This document shows positions 34,727 to 43,091 of a DNA stretch of 64,000 bases, one piece after another. Made by a program: the position numbers and the translations under genes. Position 1 is the stretch's first letter. Each line of letters begins with the position of its first letter. This DNA comes from Agrobacterium rubi TR3 = NBRC 13261 (lineage in GTDB: Bacteria; Pseudomonadota; Alphaproteobacteria; Rhizobiales; Rhizobiaceae), in NCBI RefSeq assembly GCF_000739935.1, contig NZ_BBJU01000003.1, positions 62,001-126,000 of the forward strand, given 5' to 3'. Below the pieces are notes generated by a model. The model was not told the origin of the DNA, made no database searches, and worked only from the letters and a program-made list of their open reading frames with translations.

Positions 34727-35629
34727 ATGGAGTATTTTGTCCAGCAGCTCATAAACGGGCTGACTCTTGGATCGATCTATGGCCTCATCGCTATCGGCTA
34801 TACGATGGTTTACGGCATTATCGGCATGATCAACTTCGCCCATGGCGATATCTTCATGCTCGGCGGCTTTGCTGCATTGATCGTCTTCCTTATTCTTACG
34901 TCGTTTTTTGCCGGTATTCCCGTCGCGATCCTGCTTTTGGTGATGATGCTCGTTGCCATGCTGATGACCGGCCTGTGGAACTGGGCCATCGAGCGCGTGG
35001 CCTACCGTCCGTTGCGTGGCTCCTTCCGCCTCGCGCCGCTGATCACCGCCATCGGCATGTCGATTGCATTGTCCAACTTCATTCAGGTTACGCAGGGCCC
35101 GCGCAACAAGCCGATCCCGACGCTGGTGACCGATGTGTACCATTTCGGTGCCATCACGATTTCACTCAAGCAGTTGCTGATCGTGGCGATTACCTCGGTT
35201 CTGCTGCTCGCCTTCTGGTATATCGTCAACAAGACACCTCTCGGCCGTGCCCAGCGCGCCACCGAGCAGGACCGCAAGATGGCGGCGCTTCTGGGCGTTG
35301 ATGTCGACCGCACGATTTCCATCACCTTCGTCATGGGTGCGGCACTGGCAGCCGTCGCCGGCTCCATGTATCTGATGTATTATGGTGTTGCGTCCTTCAA
35401 TGATGGCTTCATCCCCGGCGTCAAGGCGTTTACCGCAGCCGTTCTCGGCGGCATTGGTTCGCTTCCCGGTGCCGTGTTGGGCGGGCTGTTGATCGGCCTC
35501 ATCGAAAGCCTCTGGTCGGCGTATTTCTCCATCGCATACAAGGACGTCGCAGCGTTCGGCATCCTCGCATTCGTGCTGATTTTCAAGCCGACCGGTATTC
35601 TGGGTCGTCCGGAAGTCGAGAAGGTTTAA
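34727..35629 (+). CDS. livH: Branched-chain amino acid ABC transporter permease LivH
   Basis: A 300-residue inner-membrane permease with about eight helices. It opens FVQQLINGLTLGSIYGLIAIG and carries the LivH-type GMINFAHGDIFMLGG motif near residue 37. It forms the channel with LivM for leucine, isoleucine, valine or related amino acids. The gene begins a compact livHMGF run, four bases before livM. Confidence 0.94.
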   Translation: MEYFVQQLINGLTLGSIYGLIAIGYTMVYGIIGMINFAHGDIFMLGGFAALIVFLILTSFFAGIPVAILLLVMMLVAMLMTGLWNWAIERVAYRPLRGSFRLAPLITAIGMSIALSNFIQVTQGPRNKPIPTLVTDVYHFGAITISLKQLLIVAITSVLLLAFWYIVNKTPLGRAQRATEQDRKMAALLGVDVDRTISITFVMGAALAAVAGSMYLMYYGVASFNDGFIPGVKAFTAAVLGGIGSLPGAVLGGLLIGLIESLWSAYFSIAYKDVAAFGILAFVLIFKPTGILGRPEVEKV

Positions 35630-35633
35630 GATC

Positions 35634-37031
35634 ATGGCAAATATCGCTTCCGAAAACGATACGCCCGACCCGAGCGTGATGGCGCAGGCTGTCAAGGAAG
35701 GCATCTTCGCAGGCCTCGTGTCGCTGGGAATGTTCATCCTCTATGTCGGCATCGTCACCTATCAGGACATCAACAACCAGTTGATCTGGGGCACCCGCTG
35801 GGGTCTTCTGGCCATCTTCGTCGGTATTGCAGCCGTCGGCCGCTTCCTCGTCGTCGGCTTCCTGCGCCCGCATCTGGATCGCCGGAAGATTTCCAAGGCC
35901 AAAACCGGCATTCTGGAAATTTCTGAGGAGAAGGGCTTCTTCCGAAAGCATTTCCTCAAGATCGCGCTGGTCTTCCTGCTGATCTATCCTGCCATCGCGG
36001 TCGGTCTGTTCGGTTTCCAGGGATCATTGAAGCTGGTCGATAACTTCGGCATTCAAATCCTCATCTACGTGATGCTAGCCTGGGGTCTGAACATCGTGGT
36101 TGGTCTCGCTGGCCTGCTCGATCTCGGTTACGTCGCCTTTTATGCGGTAGGTGCTTACTCATACGCATTGCTCTCGAGCTATTTCGGATTGTCCTTCTGG
36201 GTTCTGTTGCCCATGGCCGGTATTCTGGCGGCCTTCTGGGGTATCATTCTCGGTTTTCCGGTCTTGCGTCTGCGCGGCGACTATCTGGCCATCGTCACAC
36301 TGGCATTCGGTGAAATTATCCGGCTCGTGCTGCTCAACTGGACGGAAGTGACCAAGGGAACCTTCGGTATCTCCGGCATTGCGAAGGCATCGATCTTCGG
36401 TATCTGGTCCTTCGATGTCGGTGCACCGAACAACTTTGCCAAGGCCTTTGGCCTGCCGATGTCGTCGTCCTACTACAAGATCTTCCTGTTCTACGTCATT
36501 CTGCTGCTGTGCATGCTGACGGCATACGTCACCATCAAGCTGCGCCGCATGCCGATCGGCCGTGCATGGGAAGCTTTGCGTGAAGACGAAATCGCGTGCC
36601 GTTCGCTCGGTATCGATACCGTCAAGACCAAGCTGACCGCCTTTGCAACGGGCGCCATGTTTGGCGGCTTCGCTGGCTCCTTTTTCGCGGCGCGTCAGGG
36701 TTTCGTGTCGCCGGAGAGCTTCGTGTTCCTCGAATCGGCTGTCATTCTTGCCATCGTCGTTCTTGGCGGCATGGGTTCGCTGACTGGCATCGCCATCGCG
36801 GCTGTTGTCATGGTGGGCGGTACGGAACTGCTGCGCGAAATGGAATTCCTGAAGCATATCTTCGGGCCTGATTTCACACCGGAACTCTATCGCATGCTGC
36901 TGTTCGGCTTAGCGATGGTTATCGTCATGCTGTTCAAACCGCGCGGCTTCGTCGGTTCTCGTGAACCCACCGCCTTCCTGAAAGAGCGCAAGTCCATTTC
37001 CGGCGACTTCACCAAGGAAGGTCACGGCTGA
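35634..37031 (+). CDS. livM: Branched-chain amino acid ABC transporter permease LivM
   Basis: A 465-residue permease, longer than usual because of an N-terminal extension of about 120 residues with two extra helices, as in other LivM proteins of this group. The core shows GLNIVVGLAGLLDLGYVAFYAVGAY and a late ALREDEIACRSLGIDTVKTKL. It overlaps livG at 37031 by one base. Confidence 0.94.
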   Translation: MANIASENDTPDPSVMAQAVKEGIFAGLVSLGMFILYVGIVTYQDINNQLIWGTRWGLLAIFVGIAAVGRFLVVGFLRPHLDRRKISKAKTGILEISEEKGFFRKHFLKIALVFLLIYPAIAVGLFGFQGSLKLVDNFGIQILIYVMLAWGLNIVVGLAGLLDLGYVAFYAVGAYSYALLSSYFGLSFWVLLPMAGILAAFWGIILGFPVLRLRGDYLAIVTLAFGEIIRLVLLNWTEVTKGTFGISGIAKASIFGIWSFDVGAPNNFAKAFGLPMSSSYYKIFLFYVILLLCMLTAYVTIKLRRMPIGRAWEALREDEIACRSLGIDTVKTKLTAFATGAMFGGFAGSFFAARQGFVSPESFVFLESAVILAIVVLGGMGSLTGIAIAAVVMVGGTELLREMEFLKHIFGPDFTPELYRMLLFGLAMVIVMLFKPRGFVGSREPTAFLKERKSISGDFTKEGHG

Positions 37032-37894
37032 TGGCTTCCGGAAACAGTGCAATGACAAAAGACACCATTCTCAAAGTCGAACATCTCTCCATGCGCTTCG
37101 GTGGCCTCATGGCCATCAACGACTTCTCCTTCGAAGCCAAGCGTGGAGACATCACCGCCTTGATCGGCCCGAACGGGGCCGGCAAGACGACCGTCTTCAA
37201 CTGCATCACCGGCTTCTATAAGCCGACGATGGGCATGATTACGATGCAGCGCATAACGGGCGAGGAACATCTTCTCGAACGTCTGCCGGACTTCGAGATC
37301 ACTAAGAAAGCCAAGGTCGCGCGCACCTTCCAGAACATTCGGCTGTTTTCCGGCCTGACCGTTCTGGAAAATCTTCTTGTCGCCCAGCACAACGCGCTGA
37401 TGAAGGCATCCGGCTATACGTTCCTGGGCCTGCTCGGAATGCCGGTCTATAAGAAGGCTGCTGCGGGTGCGATCGACAAGGCCAAATACTGGCTCGACAA
37501 GGCCGATCTGACGGAACGTGCCGACGATCCGGCTGGCGATCTTCCCTATGGTGCGCAGCGCCGTCTGGAAATTGCCCGCGCCATGTGCACCGAACCGGAG
37601 CTCCTGTGCCTGGACGAGCCTGCTGCTGGTCTCAACCCCAAGGAATCGCTGGCACTCAACAATCTGTTGCGTGGCATCCGCGCCGAAGGCACGTCGCTGC
37701 TCCTCATCGAGCACGATATGTCGGTCGTGATGGAGATTTCCGACCACGTCGTGGTTCTCGAATATGGTCAGAAGATTTCCGATGGTACGCCTGACCACGT
37801 GAAGAACGACCCCAAGGTCATCGCCGCCTATCTGGGTGTCGAGGATGATGAAGTGGAAGAAGTTATTGCAGAAGAACTTGGGGGGACAATTTGA
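37031..37894 (+). CDS. livG: Branched-chain amino acid ABC transporter ATPase LivG
   Basis: A 287-residue ABC ATPase. Walker A is GPNGAGKTT, the signature is the LivG-type LPYGAQRRLEIARAM, and Walker B is LLCLDEPAAGLNP. The last 25 residues are an acidic tail (VEDDEVEEVIAEE), which is longer than in E. coli LivG. It overlaps livM and livF by one base each. Confidence 0.94.
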   Translation: MASGNSAMTKDTILKVEHLSMRFGGLMAINDFSFEAKRGDITALIGPNGAGKTTVFNCITGFYKPTMGMITMQRITGEEHLLERLPDFEITKKAKVARTFQNIRLFSGLTVLENLLVAQHNALMKASGYTFLGLLGMPVYKKAAAGAIDKAKYWLDKADLTERADDPAGDLPYGAQRRLEIARAMCTEPELLCLDEPAAGLNPKESLALNNLLRGIRAEGTSLLLIEHDMSVVMEISDHVVVLEYGQKISDGTPDHVKNDPKVIAAYLGVEDDEVEEVIAEELGGTI

Positions 37895-38622
37895 TGTCCG
37901 GTGAACCCCTTCTCAAAGTCCAGGGTGTCGAAACCTATTACGGCAATATTCGCGCATTGGCAGGCGTCGATGTCGAAGTGAACAAGGGCGAAATCGTCAG
38001 CCTCATCGGTGCCAACGGTGCTGGCAAGTCGACATTGATGATGACGATCTGCGGCAGCCCGCAGGCGCGCTCTGGTTCGGTTATTTTCGATGGCGAAGAC
38101 ATCACCAAGGTGCCCACGCATCTGATCGCGCGTCGCCGTATTGCGCAATCGCCCGAGGGACGTCGCATCTTTCCACGTATGACGGTTCTGGAAAACCTCC
38201 AGATGGGCGCCAATCTGGATAATCTGAAATACTTCAAAGAGGACGTCGAAAAGATTTTCACGATGTTCCCGCGCCTGAAGGAACGTCAGAGCCAGCGCGG
38301 CGGCACGCTGTCGGGTGGCGAGCAGCAGATGCTGTCCATTGGTCGTGCGTTGATGTCGCGCCCGAAACTGCTGTTGCTGGATGAGCCGTCGCTTGGTCTT
38401 GCTCCTCTGATCGTCAAGGGCATTTTCGAGGCGATCAAGACGCTCAACAAGGAGGAGGGGCTGACCGTCTTCCTCGTGGAACAGAACGCATTTGCCGCCC
38501 TGAAGCTGTCCGACCGTGCTTATGTCATGGTCAACGGCAAGGTGACGATGAGCGGTTCGGGCAAAGAGCTTCTGGCCAATCCCGAAGTGCGTGCAGCCTA
38601 TCTCGAAGGCGGTCGCCACTGA
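37894..38622 (+). CDS. livF: Branched-chain amino acid ABC transporter ATPase LivF
   Basis: A 242-residue ABC ATPase pairing with LivG. Walker A is GANGAGKST, followed by SPEGRRIFPRMTVLENL, LSGGEQQML and LLLLDEPSLGLAP. The start is the ATG at 37894, inside the TGATG stop-start overlap with livG. Confidence 0.95.
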   Translation: MSGEPLLKVQGVETYYGNIRALAGVDVEVNKGEIVSLIGANGAGKSTLMMTICGSPQARSGSVIFDGEDITKVPTHLIARRRIAQSPEGRRIFPRMTVLENLQMGANLDNLKYFKEDVEKIFTMFPRLKERQSQRGGTLSGGEQQMLSIGRALMSRPKLLLLDEPSLGLAPLIVKGIFEAIKTLNKEEGLTVFLVEQNAFAALKLSDRAYVMVNGKVTMSGSGKELLANPEVRAAYLEGGRH

Positions 38623-38729
38623 TTGCTGCGCCTGCTGTGAGCGGGCGCAGATCATGCATAATGATAAAGCCTGCCGGTAAACGGCGGGCACTACGAAGAC
38701 AGGCCCTGTCGCAACGAAGCGGGGCACTG

Positions 38730-39095
38730 ATGGGGAAAAAGATGCAGGGACTTTTTTTCGAAAGCGACAGCGGCGTTCGGTATATCCTGCGCGGTCTGGT
38801 TGTTCTCTTGGGCTTCTGGACGGCGTGGCGCACGGGCAAGTCTGTGGCCGACAGTTGGGAAAACTACCCGCGCGTGGTCGTCTACACCCTGTTGCTGGGC
38901 GTTGTGATGCGTTTCATGCACTACGCGCTGTTTGCCGGGCCGATGTTGAGCGGCTTTTACTACCTGATGGATGTGGTCGTTCTGCTGGCTTTTTCGACCG
39001 TCGGCTTTCGCATGCGCCGTACCAACCAGATGGTCAATAACTACTATTGGCTGTATGACCGAACTTCATCATTTTCTTATAAGAAGAAAGATTGA
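38730..39095 (+). CDS. DUF6867 small membrane protein of the liv cluster
   Basis: A 121-residue protein with about three transmembrane helices. It starts MGKKMQGLFFESDSG at 38730 (a second ATG at 38742 also has a good upstream GGGGA). The C-terminal part is basic and aromatic. It sits between livF and the binding protein in this cluster, where such proteins are regularly found in rhizobia. I take the name from that context; its role in the transporter is unknown. Confidence 0.72.
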   Translation: MGKKMQGLFFESDSGVRYILRGLVVLLGFWTAWRTGKSVADSWENYPRVVVYTLLLGVVMRFMHYALFAGPMLSGFYYLMDVVVLLAFSTVGFRMRRTNQMVNNYYWLYDRTSSFSYKKKD

Positions 39096-39190
39096 CAGCG
39101 GCGTTTTTCTGAATTCAGAATGCCCGCAAGAGTGGAACAGCCTGAGCAGTTAAGGTGGGTGCTGAGCAGGCAGGGATAAACAACCCAACC

Positions 39191-39211
39191 ATGGAACTGG
39201 GAGTAATATAA
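39191..39211 (+). other. Six-codon upstream frame MELGVI overlapping the binding-protein start
   Basis: ATG GAA CTG GGA GTA ATA TAA ends inside the start codon of the next gene (TAATG). It encodes Leu, Val and Ile among six residues and contains the gene's own ribosome-binding site (GGGAG). Its own ribosome-binding site is weak and 14 bases away, so it may be chance. Confidence 0.25.
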
Positions 39212-40329
39212 TGAAGAAGTCTCTTCTTTCCGCAGTTGCGCTGACCGCAATGGTCGCCTTCAGTGGTTCTGCCTGGGCTGACATTCTCGTCGGCGTCGGC
39301 GGCCCGCTGACAGGCCCGAATGCGGCCTTCGGCGCACAGCTCCAGAAGGGTGCTGAGCAGGCTGCGGCAGACATCAATGCTGCCGGTGGGATCAACGGCG
39401 AACAGATCAAGATCGTTCTGGGCGATGACGTGTCCGACCCCAAGCAGGGCATCTCGGTGGCCAACAAGTTCGTGGCTGATGGCGTCAAGTTCGTTGTCGG
39501 TCACTTCAACTCCGGCGTTTCCATTCCGGCGTCCGAAGTCTACGCAGAAAACGGCATCCTCGAAATCACGCCTGCTGCGACCAACCCGGTTTTCACCGAG
39601 CGCGGCCTGTGGAACACCTTCCGCACCTGCGGTCGTGACGACCAGCAGGGCAGCGTTGCCGGCAAGTACCTGTCCGAAAAGTTCAAGGATGCCAAGATCG
39701 CTATCGTTCACGACAAGACCCCTTACGGTCAGGGCCTTGCCGATGAAACCCGCAAGACTTTGAACGCCTCTGGCGCCAAAGAAGTGATCTACGAAGGCGT
39801 CAATGTCGGCGACAAGGACTTCTCGGCCCTCATCGCCAAGATGAAGGAAGCTGGCGTTTCGATCATCTATTGGGGTGGCCTCCACACAGAAGCCGGTCTG
39901 ATTATCCGTCAGGCAGCTGACCAGGGTCTCAAAGCCAAGCTCGTTTCGGGTGACGGCATCGTGTCCAACGAACTGGCTTCTATCGCAGGTGATGCCGTTG
40001 AAGGCACACTGAACACATTCGGCCCTGATCCAACCATCAATCCTGCCAACAAGGACCTCGTTGCGAAGTTCAAGGCTGCCGGTTTCAACCCTGAAGCTTA
40101 CACGCTCTACTCCTACGCCGCTCTGCAGACGATTGCAGCAGCTGCCAAGGATGCAGGCTCGCTCGACGCGGAAGCCGTTGCCGCCGCCATGAAGAAGGGC
40201 AAGTTCTCGACCGTTCTCGGCGAACTTTCCTTCGACGAAAAGGGCGACCCGAAGGCTCCTGGCTACGTCATGTACGAGTGGAAAAAAGGCCCGGACGGCA
40301 AGTTCAGCTACTTCCAGCAGGGCAGCTAA
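39211..40329 (+). CDS. livK: Branched-chain amino acid ABC transporter substrate-binding protein
   Basis: A 372-residue periplasmic receptor of the Leu/Ile/Val family. A signal peptide ends near GSAWADILV. It then has [31 protein letters not shown] and the [17 protein letters not shown] segment typical of LIVBP. It follows livHMGF and ends at a strong terminator. It may also bind other amino acids; the LivJ/LivK choice cannot be made from sequence. Confidence 0.93.
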   Translation: MKKSLLSAVALTAMVAFSGSAWADILVGVGGPLTGPNAAFGAQLQKGAEQAAADINAAGGINGEQIKIVLGDDVSDPKQGISVANKFVADGVKFVVGHFNSGVSIPASEVYAENGILEITPAATNPVFTERGLWNTFRTCGRDDQQGSVAGKYLSEKFKDAKIAIVHDKTPYGQGLADETRKTLNASGAKEVIYEGVNVGDKDFSALIAKMKEAGVSIIYWGGLHTEAGLIIRQAADQGLKAKLVSGDGIVSNELASIAGDAVEGTLNTFGPDPTINPANKDLVAKFKAAGFNPEAYTLYSYAALQTIAAAAKDAGSLDAEAVAAAMKKGKFSTVLGELSFDEKGDPKAPGYVMYEWKKGPDGKFSYFQQGS

Positions 40330-40350
40330 GCCTCATTGCATGAGAAACAG

Positions 40351-40379
40351 AAAGCCCGGCAGCGATGCCGGGCTTTTTT
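40351..40379 (+). terminator. Terminator of the liv cluster
   Basis: AAAGCCCGGC and GCCGGGCTTT arms with a six-base loop and a run of six Ts. Confidence 0.85.
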
Positions 40380-40472
40380 CGTTGGTGGGTCATGCTTGCC
40401 GGTTGCCGCCACAATGGAGCCAACAAGACGGGCAACAACATCGTCATCTGAATATTGCAATTAGGGATGGCA

Positions 40473-41195
40473 ATGACGATACGGCGTGTTGTGATTTTTT
40501 CCGGCATCCTTGCCGTTCTTCTAACGGTGATTGTGTCGCTTCATGTGTATAGCAACGCTCGCACGACGCAGTTGTTTGGCGACATCATTGCGCGGGTTGA
40601 AACGGATAAGCCCGTCGTCGCGCTCACATTCGATGATGGTCCTTCCGCGCGGTTCACGAAGGATGTTTTGACGATCCTCAAAGACCGCGACGTGAAAGCG
40701 ACGTTTTTTCTGATCGGCAAGGAAACAGCTGAAAATCTGCCGCAGGCGCGGCTCATCGTCGATGCAGGTCATGAGATCGGCAATCATTCCTACAGCCATT
40801 CGAACATGGCGTGGATGGGACCGGGCAGGGTGAAAGACGAGATCGAGCGGACCGATGCGGCCATCCGCGCGGCGGGATATCAGGGCGAAATCCTCTTCCG
40901 CCCGCCCTACGGCAAAAAGCTCGTTACGTTGCCCTGGTATCTCTCGCAGAACAATCGCAAGACGATCATGTGGGATGTCGAGCCGGAATCCTATCCGGAG
41001 ATTGCCGGAAATGCCGATGCGATGACTCGATATGTGGTCGATAACGCCAAAAACGGCTCCATCATCATCCTGCATGTGATGTATCGTGGCCGGGATGTGT
41101 CGCGTCAGGCTCTGCCGCAGATCATCGATGGTTTGCGGCAGCGGGGTTTCGGGTTCGTCACCGTCTCGGACCTGCTGAAAGACCGCCAACCATAA
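40473..41195 (+). CDS. Polysaccharide deacetylase family protein (NodB domain)
   Basis: A 240-residue protein with an N-terminal membrane anchor or signal (about 7-26) and a NodB homology domain. Motif 1 is VALTFDDGPS with both Asp residues, motif 2 is GHEIGNHSYSH with two metal-binding His residues, motif 3 is RPPYG and a late motif is IILHVMY. It would deacetylate an N-acetylated glycan at the cell surface or in the periplasm. The start at 40473 is supported by AGGG. Confidence 0.88.
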   Translation: MTIRRVVIFSGILAVLLTVIVSLHVYSNARTTQLFGDIIARVETDKPVVALTFDDGPSARFTKDVLTILKDRDVKATFFLIGKETAENLPQARLIVDAGHEIGNHSYSHSNMAWMGPGRVKDEIERTDAAIRAAGYQGEILFRPPYGKKLVTLPWYLSQNNRKTIMWDVEPESYPEIAGNADAMTRYVVDNAKNGSIIILHVMYRGRDVSRQALPQIIDGLRQRGFGFVTVSDLLKDRQP

Positions 41196-41202
41196 CCAGC
41201 CA

Positions 41203-41748
41203 TCATGTGGAGGCTTCGAGTAGGCGCAAAACAGTGTCGGCGCGTTCGCTCACGCTGCATTTCGCAAGAATGACGGTGTCGTAGCCGAGTGCTTGGTAGT
41301 CGCGCAGCAGACGTTCATATTCCGCTTCGGCGGCGCTGAAATCATGCTGACGTTCATCGTCGGTCACATAGATGTCGGGCCAGGGCGGGGTCATGAACAC
41401 CAGTGGGTTGTAACGGTGCGCCGTCTTCAATGTGTGCAGAAAACCGTCCCCGCAAACATGATGCAGGGCAGACGCGGCATCGATCAGGCCTCGGTCGAAA
41501 AAGACCCAGCCGCTGTGCGGCACTTGCGCGCGATCCGCCAGTGACAGAGAAACCGCCAGGCGAGCGAAGGCTTCCATATCGATCCACGGAAGGGCTTTAC
41601 CATCAGCGCTCATTTCAGCGGCGACGATACGCCTGCCTGGTTCTTCGACGGTGGCGTAACCACGTCGTGCCAACTCCGCCAGCAGTGTGGATTTGCCACC
41701 GCCGGAACAGCCGGAAATGATGACCAGATTATCTGATGATTCTCTCAT
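41203..41748 (-). CDS. P-loop ATPase/kinase-like protein (AAA_28-like)
   Basis: A 181-residue protein with Walker A GCSGGGKST near the N-terminus and a nucleoside-kinase-like layout: VEEPGRRIVAAEM, then FFDRGLIDAAS with the acidic pair. The pattern matches the AAA_28 family of small ATPases. The biological substrate is unknown. It converges on the deacetylase, with seven bases between stops. Confidence 0.75.
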   Translation of the reverse strand: MRESSDNLVIISGCSGGGKSTLLAELARRGYATVEEPGRRIVAAEMSADGKALPWIDMEAFARLAVSLSLADRAQVPHSGWVFFDRGLIDAASALHHVCGDGFLHTLKTAHRYNPLVFMTPPWPDIYVTDDERQHDFSAAEAEYERLLRDYQALGYDTVILAKCSVSERADTVLRLLEAST

Positions 41749-41876
41749 GTTCTGATGTTTCTAACTTTCGGAAATTATTAACGTTTTGGGTCTGAAACAT
41801 TACACCGTTTTAATGTTTGAAACGGGAACCGAAAACGAGATGCGACGTTTCACTGCACCATCAATGAGGTCTCAAA

Positions 41877-42113
41877 ATGAAAACTCTTCTTATCTCGTCT
41901 TTGATCGCTGTTTCCTCTGTCTTTACCTTCGCGGCCCCGTCCTTTGCGCAGGGCGTCACGGTCACGACGACGGAGCGCGTCGTTCGCCAGCCTGTGCGTG
42001 ACGAATACCGTCCTCGTCATCACCAGCGCGGCCCACGCGATTGCTACGTCAAGAAGGTACGTACCCACCATCACGGCCGGGTTGTGATCAAGGAAACCCG
42101 CGTCTGCCGTTAA
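41877..42113 (+). CDS. Small secreted basic protein, function unknown
   Basis: A 78-residue exported protein with a signal peptide ending PSFAQGV. The mature part is rich in Arg, His and Val, with two cysteines (DCYVKK, RVCR) and several HH pairs, which suggests a metal- or polyanion-binding role. GAGG precedes the start. The family is not recognised. It ends at a terminator at 42138-42166. Confidence 0.72.
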   Translation: MKTLLISSLIAVSSVFTFAAPSFAQGVTVTTTERVVRQPVRDEYRPRHHQRGPRDCYVKKVRTHHHGRVVIKETRVCR

Positions 42114-42137
42114 TCGGTTTCAGACAACGCTTAGATA

Positions 42138-42166
42138 AACGGGCGCAGCTTATGCGCCCGTTTTTT
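42138..42166. terminator. Terminator between two convergent genes
   Basis: AACGGGCGCA and TGCGCCCGTT arms with a five-base loop, followed by six Ts on the plus strand. Confidence 0.8.
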
Positions 42167-43091
42167 ATGTGTCGTGTAGAATATGAGCCGCTTTTACGGC
42201 AGCGGACGCCCGGTTCTCTACGCCCAGCTTGACGTAAATCTGCTCCAGATGCTTGTTCACCGTGCGGGCCGAGAGGCCGAGAATATCGCCGATATCGCGG
42301 TTCGATTTGCCCTTGGCGATCCACAGCAGGACTTCCGATTCTCGGATCGTCAACGAAAAATGCTGGCGCAACATGGCATCGGCGGATGTATCGCTGGCAG
42401 CCGTCAGCCGGAACAGATGCTCATCCGGCCCCATCGCACCGAGGAACGTCAATTGCAGCGTGGCGCGGTCGGCCTGCTGAATGGTCAGCGGCGCATCCCG
42501 AAGCGTATCGTTGCCCCGATTGGCCAGCCATTCCGCGATGTGTTGCGTCACGATCTCCAGCCCATCGTCGCGGCCCGTTGCGGCATTCACCAGCCGTGTC
42601 GCCTGTGGGGTCGACCAGTGGATGGCGCCGTTGGCCCGCACCGCCAGCAGGTGACGGCCCGCAGCATCCAGTGCTACGCGGGCGCTTTGGGCGGAACGGG
42701 CGTTGGACAGGTGAACACGAATGCGGGCGCGCAATTCGTCGATGTTGATGGGCTTGGTCAGATAATCGACGCCTCCGGCTTCCAACGCTCGCACCACATG
42801 CTCCGTTTCGGTCAGGCCGGTCATGAAGATGACTGGGACTTGCGTCACAGCAGCGTTGGATTTCAGCCGCGTGCAGGTCTCGAACCCATCCATGGACGGC
42901 ATCACGGCGTCCAGCAGGATGATGTCGGGGGTGATGCGTTCGGCGATGTTGAGAGCGGCTTGGCCCGATGTGGCGATCAGCACGGAAAAGCCTGACTGTT
43001 CCAGCGCATCGGTGAGGAAGCCCAGCGCATCCGGGCTGTCATCCACCAACAGAACGATATCCTTGGCTAGCGCGGCAGACTGTAAGCTCAT
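42165..43091 (-). CDS. LuxR/NarL-type response regulator paired with the NCS1-kinase fusion
   Basis: A 308-residue regulator. The receiver domain has LLVDDSPD, phosphorylated D61 in IILLDAVMP and the lysine in YLTKPIN. A middle region of about 100 residues (about 140-240) resembles a PAS-like module and is not usual in NarL regulators. The C-terminus has a LuxR helix-turn-helix: LTIRESEVLLWIAKGKSN then LSARTVNKHLEQIYVKLGV. It overlaps the sensor gene by four bases (ATGA), so they are a cognate pair. Its likely targets are nitrogen genes nearby, which is inference. Confidence 0.88.
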   Translation of the reverse strand: MSLQSAALAKDIVLLVDDSPDALGFLTDALEQSGFSVLIATSGQAALNIAERITPDIILLDAVMPSMDGFETCTRLKSNAAVTQVPVIFMTGLTETEHVVRALEAGGVDYLTKPINIDELRARIRVHLSNARSAQSARVALDAAGRHLLAVRANGAIHWSTPQATRLVNAATGRDDGLEIVTQHIAEWLANRGNDTLRDAPLTIQQADRATLQLTFLGAMGPDEHLFRLTAASDTSADAMLRQHFSLTIRESEVLLWIAKGKSNRDIGDILGLSARTVNKHLEQIYVKLGVENRASAAVKAAHILHDT

